Positions 8,379 to 17,208 are shown, counted from the stretch's first letter. The stretch: DNA of 50,199 bases from Candidatus Endomicrobiellum agilis (GCA_020328155.1 JAIXMX010000011.1:1-50199), one strand, 5' to 3'. The notes: a model not told the origin generated them from the sequence alone. Made by a program: numbers and translations.

Positions 8379-9136
8379 ATTTCACCCATATCTAAATAAC
8401 GCGCAACTTTTTTCATATCCTCCCAGACAAACTTTTTTAAGTCTTGGTTTCTGAGAAGGGCGGCAGGATGATACGTGGGCATAAGTTTTATGCCTTTATA
8501 TTCCCTTACGACACCTCTTATCCTGCTGATGGGTTCTCCGCTTTTTAAAAGCCCTTTTGTGGAAGAGGCGCCTAAAGTCACAATAATTTTAGGTTTAATA
8601 ATGTCAAGTTGCATATCTAGATAAGGTTTGCATATTTCCATTTCTTCAAATGTCGGAGGTCTATCATTCGAGCGTTTTTCGGGATTAGACGCATCAATCA
8701 TAGGGTGACATTTAACTATATTTGCAATATACACGGTTTTTCTCGTCTGTCCCATTGCCTCAATAATTTTCGTCAAAAGCTGTCCGGCTCTTCCTATAAA
8801 AGGCTCTCCCTTGTGATCTTCATCATACCCTGGACCTTCGCCGACAAACATTAAATCGGCATTCGACGATCCGATTCCGAAAACTGCATTTAAACGGCTT
8901 TTGCCTAAAGGACATTTCTTACAAGAATTAACTTTTTCTCTAAGTCGTTCGAGTTCTTCTTTTGAACCGAAAATTTCGGTAGGAGAGATTTGCCGCTTTA
9001 TTTCCGTCGAAACGATTTTACCATAGGAAGCGTCCGCAATGGAGGTTTTATAAATTTCATTTTCTCCCCAGTTGTTATATTCTTCAAGGGATATTTTTGC
9101 CAGATTTAATATTTTCAAATATTCTGATCGTTTCAT
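8375..9136 (-). CDS. Uracil-DNA glycosylase, family 4 (Fe-S type)
   Basis: The protein has 253 residues and removes uracil from DNA for base-excision repair. Motif A is GEGPGYDED and motif B is HPAALLRN. The four iron-sulfur cysteines are in CKKCPLGKSR and in NIVKCHP plus EEMEICKPY, as in family 4 enzymes from thermophiles and many anaerobes. An N-terminal extension of about 70 residues precedes the first cysteine pair. ATG 9136 overlaps the end of coaB by 53 bases. There is no other Met before the core, so the true start could be a later TTG or GTG. The 3' end overlaps priA by 4 bases. Confidence 0.92.
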   Translation of the reverse strand: MKRSEYLKILNLAKISLEEYNNWGENEIYKTSIADASYGKIVSTEIKRQISPTEIFGSKEELERLREKVNSCKKCPLGKSRLNAVFGIGSSNADLMFVGEGPGYDEDHKGEPFIGRAGQLLTKIIEAMGQTRKTVYIANIVKCHPMIDASNPEKRSNDRPPTFEEMEICKPYLDMQLDIIKPKIIVTLGASSTKGLLKSGEPISRIRGVVREYKGIKLMPTYHPAALLRNQDLKKFVWEDMKKVARYLDMGEI

Positions 9137-9737
9137 CTATGATATTTTCCGCAATGATTTTTTTACTTTTATCCGCTATTTTCAAAACACTACCAGCGTC
9201 TATGATATAAACCGTAGTATTATCCGAGTTAAACGATTCTTTGCCATTGGCGATTATAAGATTGAGTTTTTTGCTTTCCAACTTCAATTTGGCGTTGTTT
9301 ATCAAATTTTCAGTTTCAAGCGCAAATCCCGCAACAACCTGATTTTTTTTATTTTTACCGCAATACCCGATAATATCAGGATTTTGTTTAAGTTCTATTA
9401 ACAGTTTGGGATTGTTTTTTTTAATTTTACGTTTATAGGTTTTAACCGGACTATAATCCACAACGGCCGCCGTGCTTATAGTGATATCGGCTTTCCTAAA
9501 ATTTAATTTTGCCTCTTTAAACATCTCTAAAGCCGTCGTAATTTTTATAAGTTTTACACCTGTCGGAAATACGCTTACCGGACCCGAAATAAAGATAACG
9601 TCGCCGCCTTTTTTCAAAGCGGCTTGAGCAAGAGCATTTCCCATTTTCCCGGAAGATTCATTGCTTATAAATCTCACGGGATCAATATACTCTTTCGTGG
9701 GTCCCGATAAAATAAGAAATGTAAGTTTTTTCGACAT
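9084..9737 (-). CDS. coaB: Phosphopantothenate-cysteine ligase (stand-alone CoaB)
   Basis: The protein has 217 residues and condenses 4'-phosphopantothenate with cysteine in coenzyme A synthesis. The family signature SGPTKEYIDPVRFISN then SSGKMG is at the N-terminus, and AAVVDYSPV and NPDIIGYCGK follow. In most bacteria this domain is the C-terminal half of a fused CoaBC; here it is a separate gene. Two GTG codons precede the ATG. I took ATG 9737, which forms TGATG with the coaC stop, a typical coupling junction. The C-terminal end (SKKIIAENIIDETIRIF) matches the end of the family, so the protein looks complete. Confidence 0.93.
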   Translation of the reverse strand: MSKKLTFLILSGPTKEYIDPVRFISNESSGKMGNALAQAALKKGGDVIFISGPVSVFPTGVKLIKITTALEMFKEAKLNFRKADITISTAAVVDYSPVKTYKRKIKKNNPKLLIELKQNPDIIGYCGKNKKNQVVAGFALETENLINNAKLKLESKKLNLIIANGKESFNSDNTTVYIIDAGSVLKIADKSKKIIAENIIDETIRIFENIKSGKNIP

Positions 9738-10273
9738 CACCACAAGAGTTCCCTTACTATAACTTCAACTGAAGCAAGCTTGCCGTCTCCATAGTCTCCG
9801 CAAGCAAGTTCGCCTTTTTCAGGCATGACAAACCTATAGCCGTAACTTTTTAAAGTTTCAATATTACTCTGCGTAGCTTTATGGTTAAACATATTGGTGT
9901 TCATTGCAGGGCATACTAAAATATCCGCTTTTGAAGCAAGCACAGTGCAGGCAAGTAAATCGTCTGCTCTGCCACAAGCAAGCCTTGCAATTATATCAGC
10001 GGTAGCCGGAACAATGACAATAATATCAGCTTTTTTGGCAAGCGATATATGACTTATTTCATATTTATTGGGAAGTTCAAATATATCTTTGTGTACCTTA
10101 TTTTTTGACAAAGTCTGCAAAGTGAGCGGCGTTATAAATTCGGAGCCGCCTCTTGTTAAAATACATTCAACGTTTGCTTTAAGTTTAACAAGCTCTCTTA
10201 TAATATCGCAGCTTTTGTACGCTGCAATACCGCCGCAAACGCCCAGAACAATATTTTTGTTTTCTAAAGTCAT
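9737..10273 (-). CDS. coaC: Phosphopantothenoylcysteine decarboxylase (stand-alone CoaC)
   Basis: The protein has 178 residues. It is a flavoprotein that decarboxylates 4'-phosphopantothenoylcysteine to 4'-phosphopantetheine. Visible family features are GVCGGIAAYKS (flavin-binding start), the catalytic histidine region YEISHISLA, the substrate-clamp sequence CPAMNTNMF, and GELACGDYGDGKL at the C-terminal end. I chose ATG 10273; a GTG at 10285 has poorer support. The stop overlaps the coaB start by one base. Order with gmk, the omega-like gene, coaB and priA follows the common gmk-rpoZ-coaBC-priA arrangement. Confidence 0.93.
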   Translation of the reverse strand: MTLENKNIVLGVCGGIAAYKSCDIIRELVKLKANVECILTRGGSEFITPLTLQTLSKNKVHKDIFELPNKYEISHISLAKKADIIVIVPATADIIARLACGRADDLLACTVLASKADILVCPAMNTNMFNHKATQSNIETLKSYGYRFVMPEKGELACGDYGDGKLASVEVIVRELLW

Positions 10274-10378
10274 GCATTTTCTCACAACATCTTAATCATC
10301 AGTCCGCCGTATGGCAGCGGCGGTGACGGCAAATATGCTCAATTTTCTACTGCTATTACAGGATGATAAAGCAATTAT

Positions 10379-10615
10379 CTATTCTCTTACCTCTTTTTTC
10401 ATTTTTTTGCTCAGTTCTTCAATTTTTTCATACGTCGCGATATTTGTTACAACATCACTTAACACTTTATTTATAAGCTCAGTCTGCGTAAGCTTTCTGT
10501 AATCTTCAGTCTGCTTTACCACTTCAATCCATTTTAACGCAAGTTTTACTACTTCATACTTTCCCAAATGAGATGCTGACATTGCCAATCCTAGCTGCGT
10601 TTCCGTCAATACCAT
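10379..10615 (-). CDS. rpoZ: Small helical protein, probable divergent RNA polymerase omega subunit
   Basis: The protein has 78 residues. ATG 10615 has AAGGGA upstream and lies 24 bp after gmk. Residues 19-31 (KYEVVKLALKWIE) resemble the omega core pattern of aromatic-E-L-V followed by an alanine-rich helix that ends in R/K. TQTELINKVLSDVV sits where omega has its second conserved helix (K..ALEEI). The sequence is too divergent to call on similarity alone. The call leans on position, because rpoZ normally lies exactly between gmk and coaBC. Omega helps assemble and stabilise the RNA polymerase beta' subunit. An unrelated small protein in the same slot remains possible. Confidence 0.55.
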   Translation of the reverse strand: MVLTETQLGLAMSASHLGKYEVVKLALKWIEVVKQTEDYRKLTQTELINKVLSDVVTNIATYEKIEELSKKMKKEVRE

Positions 10616-10639
10616 TTCTTTTATCCCTTACTAAAAAAA

Positions 10640-11266
10640 TTAATTAAAATACTTTTGCTTTCTATTCTTTAAAATTTTATATTCTAAAGACTTTATAATC
10701 GTTTTCACCGCAGCCACCGCTTCGTCTAAATTCTCATTTATAACTAGATATTCGTATTCTCGAGCGAATTCAAGTTCTTTTTTCGCGTTTTCAAGACGTA
10801 AGTTTATCGCCGATTCTTTACAATCTTCATTTCTTGAAATCAGTCTCTTCTTAAGCGTTCCGAAATCGAGAACCATTATAAAAATCATACAGGCGTCGGG
10901 ATACTGTTTTTTTATGTTCATTCCGCCCTGTACATCAATTTCTAAAAGAACGTTTTTTCCTGCTTTTAAAACCCCGTCTAGAAATGTTTTTGAAGTACCG
11001 TAATAATTGCCGTGTACTTTCGCCCATTCGGCAAACTTCTTTTCTTCAATCATTTTTACAAATTCGGTTTTATCTATAAAAAAGTATTCTCTGCCGTTTT
11101 TTTCGTCTTTTCTAGAAAGTCTTGTAGTATATGATACCGAATACTTCATATTATTACTGCTATCCACGACAGCTCTGCATATAGTAGTTTTACCCGCTCC
11201 GGACGGGGCAGAAATAATTATTATATTGCCTAGTGATTCGTTAGAATTGTCTAATTTTTTATTCAA
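10640..11266 (-). CDS. gmk: Guanylate kinase
   Basis: It phosphorylates GMP to GDP with ATP. Walker A is SAPSGAGKTTIC near the N-terminus. GMP-binding features are SVSYTTRLSR, GREYFFIDK and the GNYYGTS loop. EIDVQGGMNIKK is the family Walker B region, and SRNEDCKESAINLRL is the lid. The start is uncertain because no ATG lies between the upstream tRNA gene and the core. I chose TTG 11266, which gives 208 residues, the usual length; TTG 11284 is an alternative. The 5' end lies only 25 bp from tRNA-Pro, so the two are probably on one transcript. Confidence 0.93.
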   Translation of the reverse strand: MNKKLDNSNESLGNIIIISAPSGAGKTTICRAVVDSSNNMKYSVSYTTRLSRKDEKNGREYFFIDKTEFVKMIEEKKFAEWAKVHGNYYGTSKTFLDGVLKAGKNVLLEIDVQGGMNIKKQYPDACMIFIMVLDFGTLKKRLISRNEDCKESAINLRLENAKKELEFAREYEYLVINENLDEAVAAVKTIIKSLEYKILKNRKQKYFN

Positions 11267-11291
11267 ATTAAAAATCTCAATCAAAAAAATA

Positions 11292-11365
11292 TCGGGAAGG
11301 CGGGACTTGAACCCACAACCTCCTGCTCCCAAAGCAGGCGCGATAGCCAATTACGCTACTTCCCG
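11292..11365 (-). tRNA. tRNA-Pro (anticodon TGG)
   Basis: Complete cloverleaf. The acceptor CGGGAAG pairs with CTTCCCG, the anticodon stem CCTGC/GCAGG encloses loop TTTGGGA, and the T arm is GTGGG TTCAAGT CCCGC. The C1-G72 pair is typical of bacterial tRNA-Pro. CCA is not encoded. Confidence 0.93.
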
Positions 11366-11523
11366 GTTAGCAATTTCAGAATACTTTTTACGCCGGATAA
11401 ACCTCATTCAAAATTCATTTCGGAATTTGCAGTCGGTTTCACAATATTTAGGAGATTTAGCACATAGAGTGCTAGGTTTTTTCCGGATTTTTTCAAAACT
11501 TTACGATTTTATTGTTTCGATTT

Positions 11524-12138
11524 TCATAATGATAACTGCGAATTTGATAAATCTTTTATAATTTCTTTTACTTTCTGCAAAGCTTTCGCTCTATGGCTTA
11601 TGGAATTTTTTATTTCACAACCAAGTTCTGCAAAAGTTTTCTCGTACTGCGGGATGTAAAAAACCGGATCATATCCAAACCCTTCAGTTCCTGCCGCGCG
11701 TTCTTTTATTATACCAAATATTTTACCCTCTACCAAGAATATTTTACCTTCAGGACTTGCAACCGCAATTACCGCTCTGAACTTTGCTGTCCTTTTTTCT
11801 TCAGAAACATTTTTTAACTCTGCAAGCAGCTTTTTATTGTTATCGTCATAAGAACAGTTTTCGCCGGCATACCTTGCCGAATATACTCCGGGTTTACCGT
11901 TTAAATAATCGACCTCAAGTCCGGAGTCATCCGCAATAGTCCATTTTTTAAAGAATTTAGCCGCTTCTTTCGCTTTCTTTGAAGCATTTTCTTCAAGCGT
12001 TGCACCGTCTTCCGCCGTTACAGGGTAATTGGAAAAAGAAGTCATCGGCACAATTTCAACATTCAAATCTTTTAATATCGATTTAATTTCTTCAGCTTTA
12101 TGCCGATTCCCTGTAGCGAGAATTACCTCTTTTATCAT
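11524..12138 (-). CDS. rdgB: Non-canonical purine NTP pyrophosphatase (RdgB/HAM1)
   Basis: The protein has 204 residues and hydrolyses dITP, XTP and ITP to monophosphates, keeping deaminated purines out of DNA and RNA. Family motifs are ATGNRHKAEEI at the N-terminus, TIADDSGLEVDYLNG, PGVYSARYAG, EGFGYDPVF and SHRAKAL near the C-terminus, all intact. ATG 12138 has AAGGA upstream. In many bacteria this gene follows rph; here the rph gene directly upstream is broken, which strengthens both calls. Confidence 0.96.
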   Translation of the reverse strand: MIKEVILATGNRHKAEEIKSILKDLNVEIVPMTSFSNYPVTAEDGATLEENASKKAKEAAKFFKKWTIADDSGLEVDYLNGKPGVYSARYAGENCSYDDNNKKLLAELKNVSEEKRTAKFRAVIAVASPEGKIFLVEGKIFGIIKERAAGTEGFGYDPVFYIPQYEKTFAELGCEIKNSISHRAKALQKVKEIIKDLSNSQLSL

Positions 12139-12167
12139 TTCAAAATCCTTTTTAACACACTCTTCTT

Positions 12168-12516
12168 CTAATCCGCAACTTTACGCGTCATATTCAAAAG
12201 TTCTTTAATTTTTTTCCGTAAAACGATTCTCTTTAGTTCCTTGAATTTCAACAAATTTTTTTGAAGGACATCATCACAACACTCATAGTCCATAATCGCG
12301 ACATTGTCTTCTCTTTAGATTATAAAATCTAAAACCTTAGTTATTCAGTCGCGTTTTCCACCTTTTTGTTCCATAAAATATGGGACTTTTTTCAACGAAA
12401 ACCGCACACAAAACTTTTGTCTTTCCTATTGAAAACATATAGTAATCTTGACATACACTAAATAATTTTTTTGCAATTTTAATTTTTCTTAACTGCAATC
12501 TTTTTTTTGTTTTCAT
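12168..12516 (-). pseudogene. rph: Broken ribonuclease PH gene
   Basis: RNase PH trims tRNA 3' ends. The remnant starts at ATG 12516, and 59 codons are open: LQLRKIKIAKK matches the family N-terminus and GKTKVLCAVFVEK matches the conserved GNTKVLCTASVEE. A TAA follows at 12337-12339. The C-terminal end is recognisable in two other frames: MSVVMM (family DMNVVMT) and, after a one-base shift, KFVEIQGTKENRFTEK. Another shift in an A-run gives KIKELLNMTRKVAD. The middle of the protein, with most of the phosphorolytic site, is missing: about 350 bp remain of a gene usually near 720 bp. Position just before rdgB fits the conserved rph-rdgB order. Confidence 0.85.
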
Positions 12517-12578
12517 ATATGTCGCAATATTTAAACATATCCTCCGCTGGACTTATTTCAAGGAACTGCTGGTAGAAT

Positions 12579-15236
12579 TTATCCCAAAAATTTTAAACTT
12601 TCATTTATCCTTTCAATTTTTAAATTTGCTTCTCTAAATCTTAATTTAATTTTTTCTATTTCGGATTCAGCGGCTCTTTTTATAAAATTTTCATCTCGCA
12701 ATTTTAAACTTGTCCTGTCAATTTCTCGTTTTGCGAGAGCAATTCCTTTTGCAAGCCTCGCTCTCTCTTTTTCAATATTGATAAGACCTTCTAAAGGCAA
12801 AAATATTTCAAAACCGCCCGCAACGGCAAGTGCAGAATTTTTAGGTCTCGTAATATTTTTCCCAAATCGTATCGAGCTTATTTTCGCAAGCTGTTTTATA
12901 TAGCTTTCGTTTTCCATCGCAATTTTTTCTTTGTCGCTGTCCAAAATGTTGAACAACGCTTCAATCCACATTGCAGGAGAAATATCCATTTCGCTTCTCA
13001 AAGTTCTTATCTTTACAATTATATCCTGTAAAACTTTCATTTTTTCAATAGAATCGCTATTTACGTCTTTAATTTCAGTAAAAGGACTTTCACTAATTAT
13101 TCTGATATTTTTTTCATTTCTATTCAATATCCGCCATATCTCTTCGGCTATAAAAGGCATTATAGGCGACATCAACTGCAATGCCGCTTTCAACACATAT
13201 ATCAATATTGAAAGAGTCTGTTTTTTTACATTCAAATCCGCTGACATAACGCGTATCTTTGAAAGTTCTATATACCAATCGCAGTATTTTGTCCAGAAAA
13301 AATCATAAATCTCCCTTGCAGCACTATCAATATCATAAGATTCGTAGCTCGCTTTGATCTTTAAAGCGGTTCTGGCAAGCTCAGCCAAAATCCACTCATC
13401 GACAAACTCAGCTGATTGGATATTCTCATCAAGTCCGGCGACGTCTTCCGAATTCATTATTATAAATCTCGACGCATTCCATATCTTATTTACAAAATTC
13501 CTCGCCGCTAAAAAAGATTCTTCCGAAATCTGCATATCTCTCCCGGGAGCAGCAGTCTGTGCTAATGCAAATCTCAACGCGTCTGTGCCATACTTGTCCA
13601 TAATATCGCAGGGATCAACAACGTTTCCAAGAGATTTTGACATTTTCTTACCGCGTTTGTCTCTCACTATGCCATGTATAAATACGTCGCCATAAGGAAT
13701 ATCTTTCATGAATTCCAAACCAAACTGCACCATTCTCGCAACCCACAAATATATAATTTCGTGTCCCGTAGCTAAAACCGATTCAGGATAAAAATATTTT
13801 AAATCCCCGTTATTTTCATCTTCACCCCAGTTAAAAACGCTTATAGGCCATAAAGCCGAAGAGAACCATGTGTCTAAAACATCTTCGTCCTGAATAAAAT
13901 TCTTGCTCTTGCAGCAAGAACATTCTGAAGGTTTATCAAACGAAGCAACAGGCTTGCAGTCTGTTCTGTTCCCTTTTCCGTCGACACAGTAATAAACCGG
14001 TATCCTGTGTCCCCACCATATTTGACGGCTTATGCACCAATCTTTCAAATTTTCAAGCCATAAAACGTAAGGTTTTTTCCATGACTGCGGATGAAAAGAC
14101 ATTCTCCCGGCATTCGTCGCATCAACCGCTTCTTTAGACATCTCTCTTACTCTTAAAAACCATTGTTCCGACATCAAAGACTCTATTTTTCCAGAGCATC
14201 TGTAACACTTTCCCACCGAGTGGTCATAATTTTCTGTCTTTACCAAGAACCCTGCAGCTTCCAAGTTTTTAACGACTTCTTTTCTTGCCTCTTCAACGCT
14301 CAAACCACAGTATTTCGGCGGAACATTCATCATTTTACCGTCGGTATTTATTATTTCTATAGTTTCAATATCGTTTCTCTTAGCTATTTCATTATCAACC
14401 GCATCGTGAGCGGGCGTAATTTTGACGGCGCCCGTTCCGAAAGACTTATCGATAGCATAGTCTGAAATTATTTTTATTTCTCTGTTTACCAAAGGAAGTT
14501 TTACAGTTTTTCCTATCAGTTCCGCATATCTTTCGTCATCTAGATTTACGGCAACTGCCGTATCGCCGAACATTGTTTCAGGTCTTGTCGTCGCGATGAC
14601 GATGTATCCATCGGAATCTCTCAACGGGTATTTTATATACCACAGATTACTGCTTTCGTTTTCATACTCAACTTCTATATCAGATAAAGCTGTCCCGCAT
14701 CTGAAACACCAGTTTACAAGTTTTTTCCCTCTGTATATAAGACCTTTATCAAACAGTCGTATAAAAGCTTTTTTGACCGCTTTTGAACGGCTTTCATCCA
14801 TCGTAAAAGCCAGTCTGTCCCAGTCCAAACCGCAGCCAAGCTTTTTAAGCTGATCTAGTATTGTATCGCCCGTTTCAGCTCTCCACTGCCACATCTTTTC
14901 CAAAAATTTTTCCCGCCCCAAATCGTACTTTGTTTTACCTTCTTTCATAAGAAGTTTTTCAACAACATTCTGCGTAGCAATACCGCCGTGGTCCGTACCC
15001 GGAACCCACAAAGTATTATACCCTTGAAGTTTTTTAAATCTTATTATGATATCCTGCAAAGTAGCATTCAGAGCATGTCCCATATGTAGAGATCCCGTTA
15101 CGTTGGCGGGCGGGATAACCATGGCAAACGGCTTTCTATTTTTGTCAGATTTTGCCGAAAAGGTTTTATTTTCTATCCAGTATTTACGCCATTTTTTCTC
15201 AATTTCTTTAGAATTGTAAACTTTTTCCATTTCCAT
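12579..15236 (-). CDS. valS: Valyl-tRNA synthetase
   Basis: The protein has 885 residues, a class I aminoacyl-tRNA synthetase charging tRNA-Val. The HIGH-type motif is GSLHMGHALN near residue 50 and the KMSKS motif is KKMSKSLGNVVDP. The editing domain contains IATTRPETMFGDTAVAV. CYRCSGKIES and CSCCKSK are cysteine pairs seen in several bacterial ValRS proteins. A C-terminal coiled coil of the ValRS type is present (KERARLAKGIALAKREIDR). The gene is complete. The start follows GGAAGG; a second in-frame ATG lies two codons later. The upstream region is shared with a divergent ketoreductase gene. Confidence 0.97.
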   Translation of the reverse strand: MEMEKVYNSKEIEKKWRKYWIENKTFSAKSDKNRKPFAMVIPPANVTGSLHMGHALNATLQDIIIRFKKLQGYNTLWVPGTDHGGIATQNVVEKLLMKEGKTKYDLGREKFLEKMWQWRAETGDTILDQLKKLGCGLDWDRLAFTMDESRSKAVKKAFIRLFDKGLIYRGKKLVNWCFRCGTALSDIEVEYENESSNLWYIKYPLRDSDGYIVIATTRPETMFGDTAVAVNLDDERYAELIGKTVKLPLVNREIKIISDYAIDKSFGTGAVKITPAHDAVDNEIAKRNDIETIEIINTDGKMMNVPPKYCGLSVEEARKEVVKNLEAAGFLVKTENYDHSVGKCYRCSGKIESLMSEQWFLRVREMSKEAVDATNAGRMSFHPQSWKKPYVLWLENLKDWCISRQIWWGHRIPVYYCVDGKGNRTDCKPVASFDKPSECSCCKSKNFIQDEDVLDTWFSSALWPISVFNWGEDENNGDLKYFYPESVLATGHEIIYLWVARMVQFGLEFMKDIPYGDVFIHGIVRDKRGKKMSKSLGNVVDPCDIMDKYGTDALRFALAQTAAPGRDMQISEESFLAARNFVNKIWNASRFIIMNSEDVAGLDENIQSAEFVDEWILAELARTALKIKASYESYDIDSAAREIYDFFWTKYCDWYIELSKIRVMSADLNVKKQTLSILIYVLKAALQLMSPIMPFIAEEIWRILNRNEKNIRIISESPFTEIKDVNSDSIEKMKVLQDIIVKIRTLRSEMDISPAMWIEALFNILDSDKEKIAMENESYIKQLAKISSIRFGKNITRPKNSALAVAGGFEIFLPLEGLINIEKERARLAKGIALAKREIDRTSLKLRDENFIKRAAESEIEKIKLRFREANLKIERINESLKFLG

Positions 15237-15265
15237 TTTAAGACCTTCCCGAATTTAATTTGGAA

Positions 15266-15295
15266 ATTATACCAAAAAATCATTATTAATTGTAA
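15266..15295 (-). promoter_or_regulatory. Likely valS promoter
   Basis: On the minus strand, -35 TTACAA (15290-15295) and a perfect -10 TATAAT (15266-15271) are 18 bp apart and about 30 bp upstream of the valS start. The intergenic region is short and divergent, so a promoter is expected here. Confidence 0.55.
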
Positions 15296-15385
15296 TTTTT
15301 TTGTACAATTTACTATTATTTTCAGTCGCTATTTTTGAAAGACGGATTTTACCACCGATACGACATTAATACCAAAGAGGTAATT

Positions 15386-16087
15386 ATGGAAGCAAAAACA
15401 GTATTGATAACCGGAGTTTCAGGAGGAATAGGCAAAGTACTCGCGTCTGTTTTTTCAAAAAATGGATGGAATATTTGCGGCTGTTATAAAAGCAATAAAC
15501 CAAATTACGCAATTCCAAATTCCAAATTTATAAAAGCGGACATATCAAAACACAGTGAAGTAAAGGAGTTGATAAAAAATTCAATCGATGAGTTCGGTAA
15601 AATTGATTGCGTTATAAACAGCGCATCGATTACAGCTACCGCAATCATACTTAAAATGACCGACGAAATGTGGGAATCTGTCATTAAAACAAATTTAAGC
15701 GGAACTTTTTATGTGGTTAAAGAGGCGTTGTCCACGATGATAAAACAGAGAAACGGATCGATAATAAACATCGCATCAATTTCAGCGCTTAAATCTTACG
15801 CCGGCGCGGCAGGCTATTCAGCTTCAAAATCAGGAATTATATCTCTTACAAGGACAACCGCAAGAGAAGCGGGACGTTTCGGAATAACCGTAAACGCGGT
15901 TCTGCCGGGTTTTCATTTTACAAGTATGGGGGACAAGTCAAGCGAGACATATGTCAAAGCAGTTAAACAGGAAAGCGTTTTAAATACCACAACCGATATC
16001 AAAGAACTTGCCGATTTTATTCTCTTCCTCGCTCAAATAAAAACAGTATCTGGCCAAATTTTTAATTTCGATTCAAGGATAGCGTAA
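15386..16087 (+). CDS. SDR-family 3-oxoacyl-ACP reductase-like protein
   Basis: The protein has 233 residues and a Rossmann fold: TGVSGGIGKVLA is the NADP-binding glycine motif, VINSAS replaces the usual NNAG, and GYSASKSG holds the catalytic Tyr and Lys with an upstream Ser (IASISA). It is closest in style to FabG, which reduces 3-oxoacyl-ACP in fatty acid synthesis. I chose ATG 15386 (AAAGAGG upstream) over an earlier in-frame start. It lies 20 bp before a beta-ketoacyl synthase-like gene and near bioF, bioA and bioD. A dedicated role in making the pimeloyl chain of biotin is therefore possible, but that is inference from position. Confidence 0.85.
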   Translation: MEAKTVLITGVSGGIGKVLASVFSKNGWNICGCYKSNKPNYAIPNSKFIKADISKHSEVKELIKNSIDEFGKIDCVINSASITATAIILKMTDEMWESVIKTNLSGTFYVVKEALSTMIKQRNGSIINIASISALKSYAGAAGYSASKSGIISLTRTTAREAGRFGITVNAVLPGFHFTSMGDKSSETYVKAVKQESVLNTTTDIKELADFILFLAQIKTVSGQIFNFDSRIA

Positions 16088-16107
16088 AGGCAGAGATAAA
16101 AGCGACG

Positions 16108-17208
16108 ATGAAAGACATAAAATTCGGAATTACAGGAATCGGCATAATTTCTCCTCTTGGTTCAGGAAAAGAAATAAACTGGCAGAGGCTTATTAACTCC
16201 GAATCTCAAGTCCGTTACGATAAGCAATACGGAGTATGCACTGGTTCCGTCCGCGATTTTAAAATGCAGGACGATATGCGCCAATACGAGATGGCAAAAA
16301 AAGCAATTTTAGAAGCTATGAAAGAAGCCGATATAAGAAATTCGGGATATAAAGAAAAGCGAATCGGATTTTGCATCGGAGAAAGTAAATTAAACCTCTT
16401 TAATAAAGTTTTTATTTTTGAAAACACTCTTTTAGAAAGACTCAAAAAAAGATTCAGGTCTTACGGTACTACGCTCGCTATATCCGCAGCATGCGCGACA
16501 GGCACGCTGACAATCATAGAAGGCTGTAGCTTTATAGAAAACGGATTATGCGATGCGGTTATATGCGGAAGCGCCGAAACTTCGATACATCCACTATATG
16601 TTTCGGCATTTAAAAATATGAACGTTTTAGCAAAGCACAATCCGAATCCTTTTGACGAAAACAGAGACGGCTTCGCGATAGCGGAGGGCGCCTGTTTTGT
16701 TATAGTTGAAGACATAAAAAAAGCATTGAGACGCGGAGCAAAAATTTATTGCGGAATTAAGGGATTTTCAAGCGGAATTTATTCAAACGATACTCTGTCC
16801 TTAAATTCGCACCGGAAGATAAAAGATATAATAAAAAGAGCAGCGAATTCAGAGACGCCCGATTACATACACATGCACGGCAGCGGCACAAAATTAAACG
16901 ATTATTACGAAAGTATGGCTGTCGCAAAAAGTTTTGAAAATGCAGATAAAATCTCTTTAAGTTCTACTAAAGCGGCAACTGGACACATGCTTGGAGTTTC
17001 CGGAATGGCGGGAGCGGTTTTTTCAATGCTTGCGATAAAAAACAATATTGTTCCGCCCACTTTGAATTTTAAGCAGACCGATATAAATTTAGGACTGGAT
17101 TACACTCCAAACAAATCCAAAAAGAAGATTATAGATTCCGCTTTATCTCTTTCTTTTGGATTCGGAGGACAAGGTTCCGCTCTTTTCTTAAAAAAATTAA
17201 AACTTTAA
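16108..17208 (+). CDS. Beta-ketoacyl-ACP synthase (FabF-like)
   Basis: The protein has 366 residues and a thiolase fold. The catalytic Cys is in SAACATGTLT, the first His in MHGSGTKLND, and the Lys and second His in SSTKAATGHMLGVSG, so the Cys-His-His set is complete. It is shorter than a typical FabF (about 410) and the sequence around the active site differs in detail (AACATG for SACATS). That suggests a specialised paralogue rather than the housekeeping enzyme. It probably forms an operon with the preceding ketoreductase gene. With bioF downstream on the same strand, elongation of a pimeloyl precursor is a reasonable hypothesis. Confidence 0.85.
   Translation: MKDIKFGITGIGIISPLGSGKEINWQRLINSESQVRYDKQYGVCTGSVRDFKMQDDMRQYEMAKKAILEAMKEADIRNSGYKEKRIGFCIGESKLNLFNKVFIFENTLLERLKKRFRSYGTTLAISAACATGTLTIIEGCSFIENGLCDAVICGSAETSIHPLYVSAFKNMNVLAKHNPNPFDENRDGFAIAEGACFVIVEDIKKALRRGAKIYCGIKGFSSGIYSNDTLSLNSHRKIKDIIKRAANSETPDYIHMHGSGTKLNDYYESMAVAKSFENADKISLSSTKAATGHMLGVSGMAGAVFSMLAIKNNIVPPTLNFKQTDINLGLDYTPNKSKKKIIDSALSLSFGFGGQGSALFLKKLKL

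Noticed and set aside
11267-11350. N-terminal extension of guanylate kinase
   Set aside because: The extension translates most of tRNA-Pro and would make the protein longer than the family.
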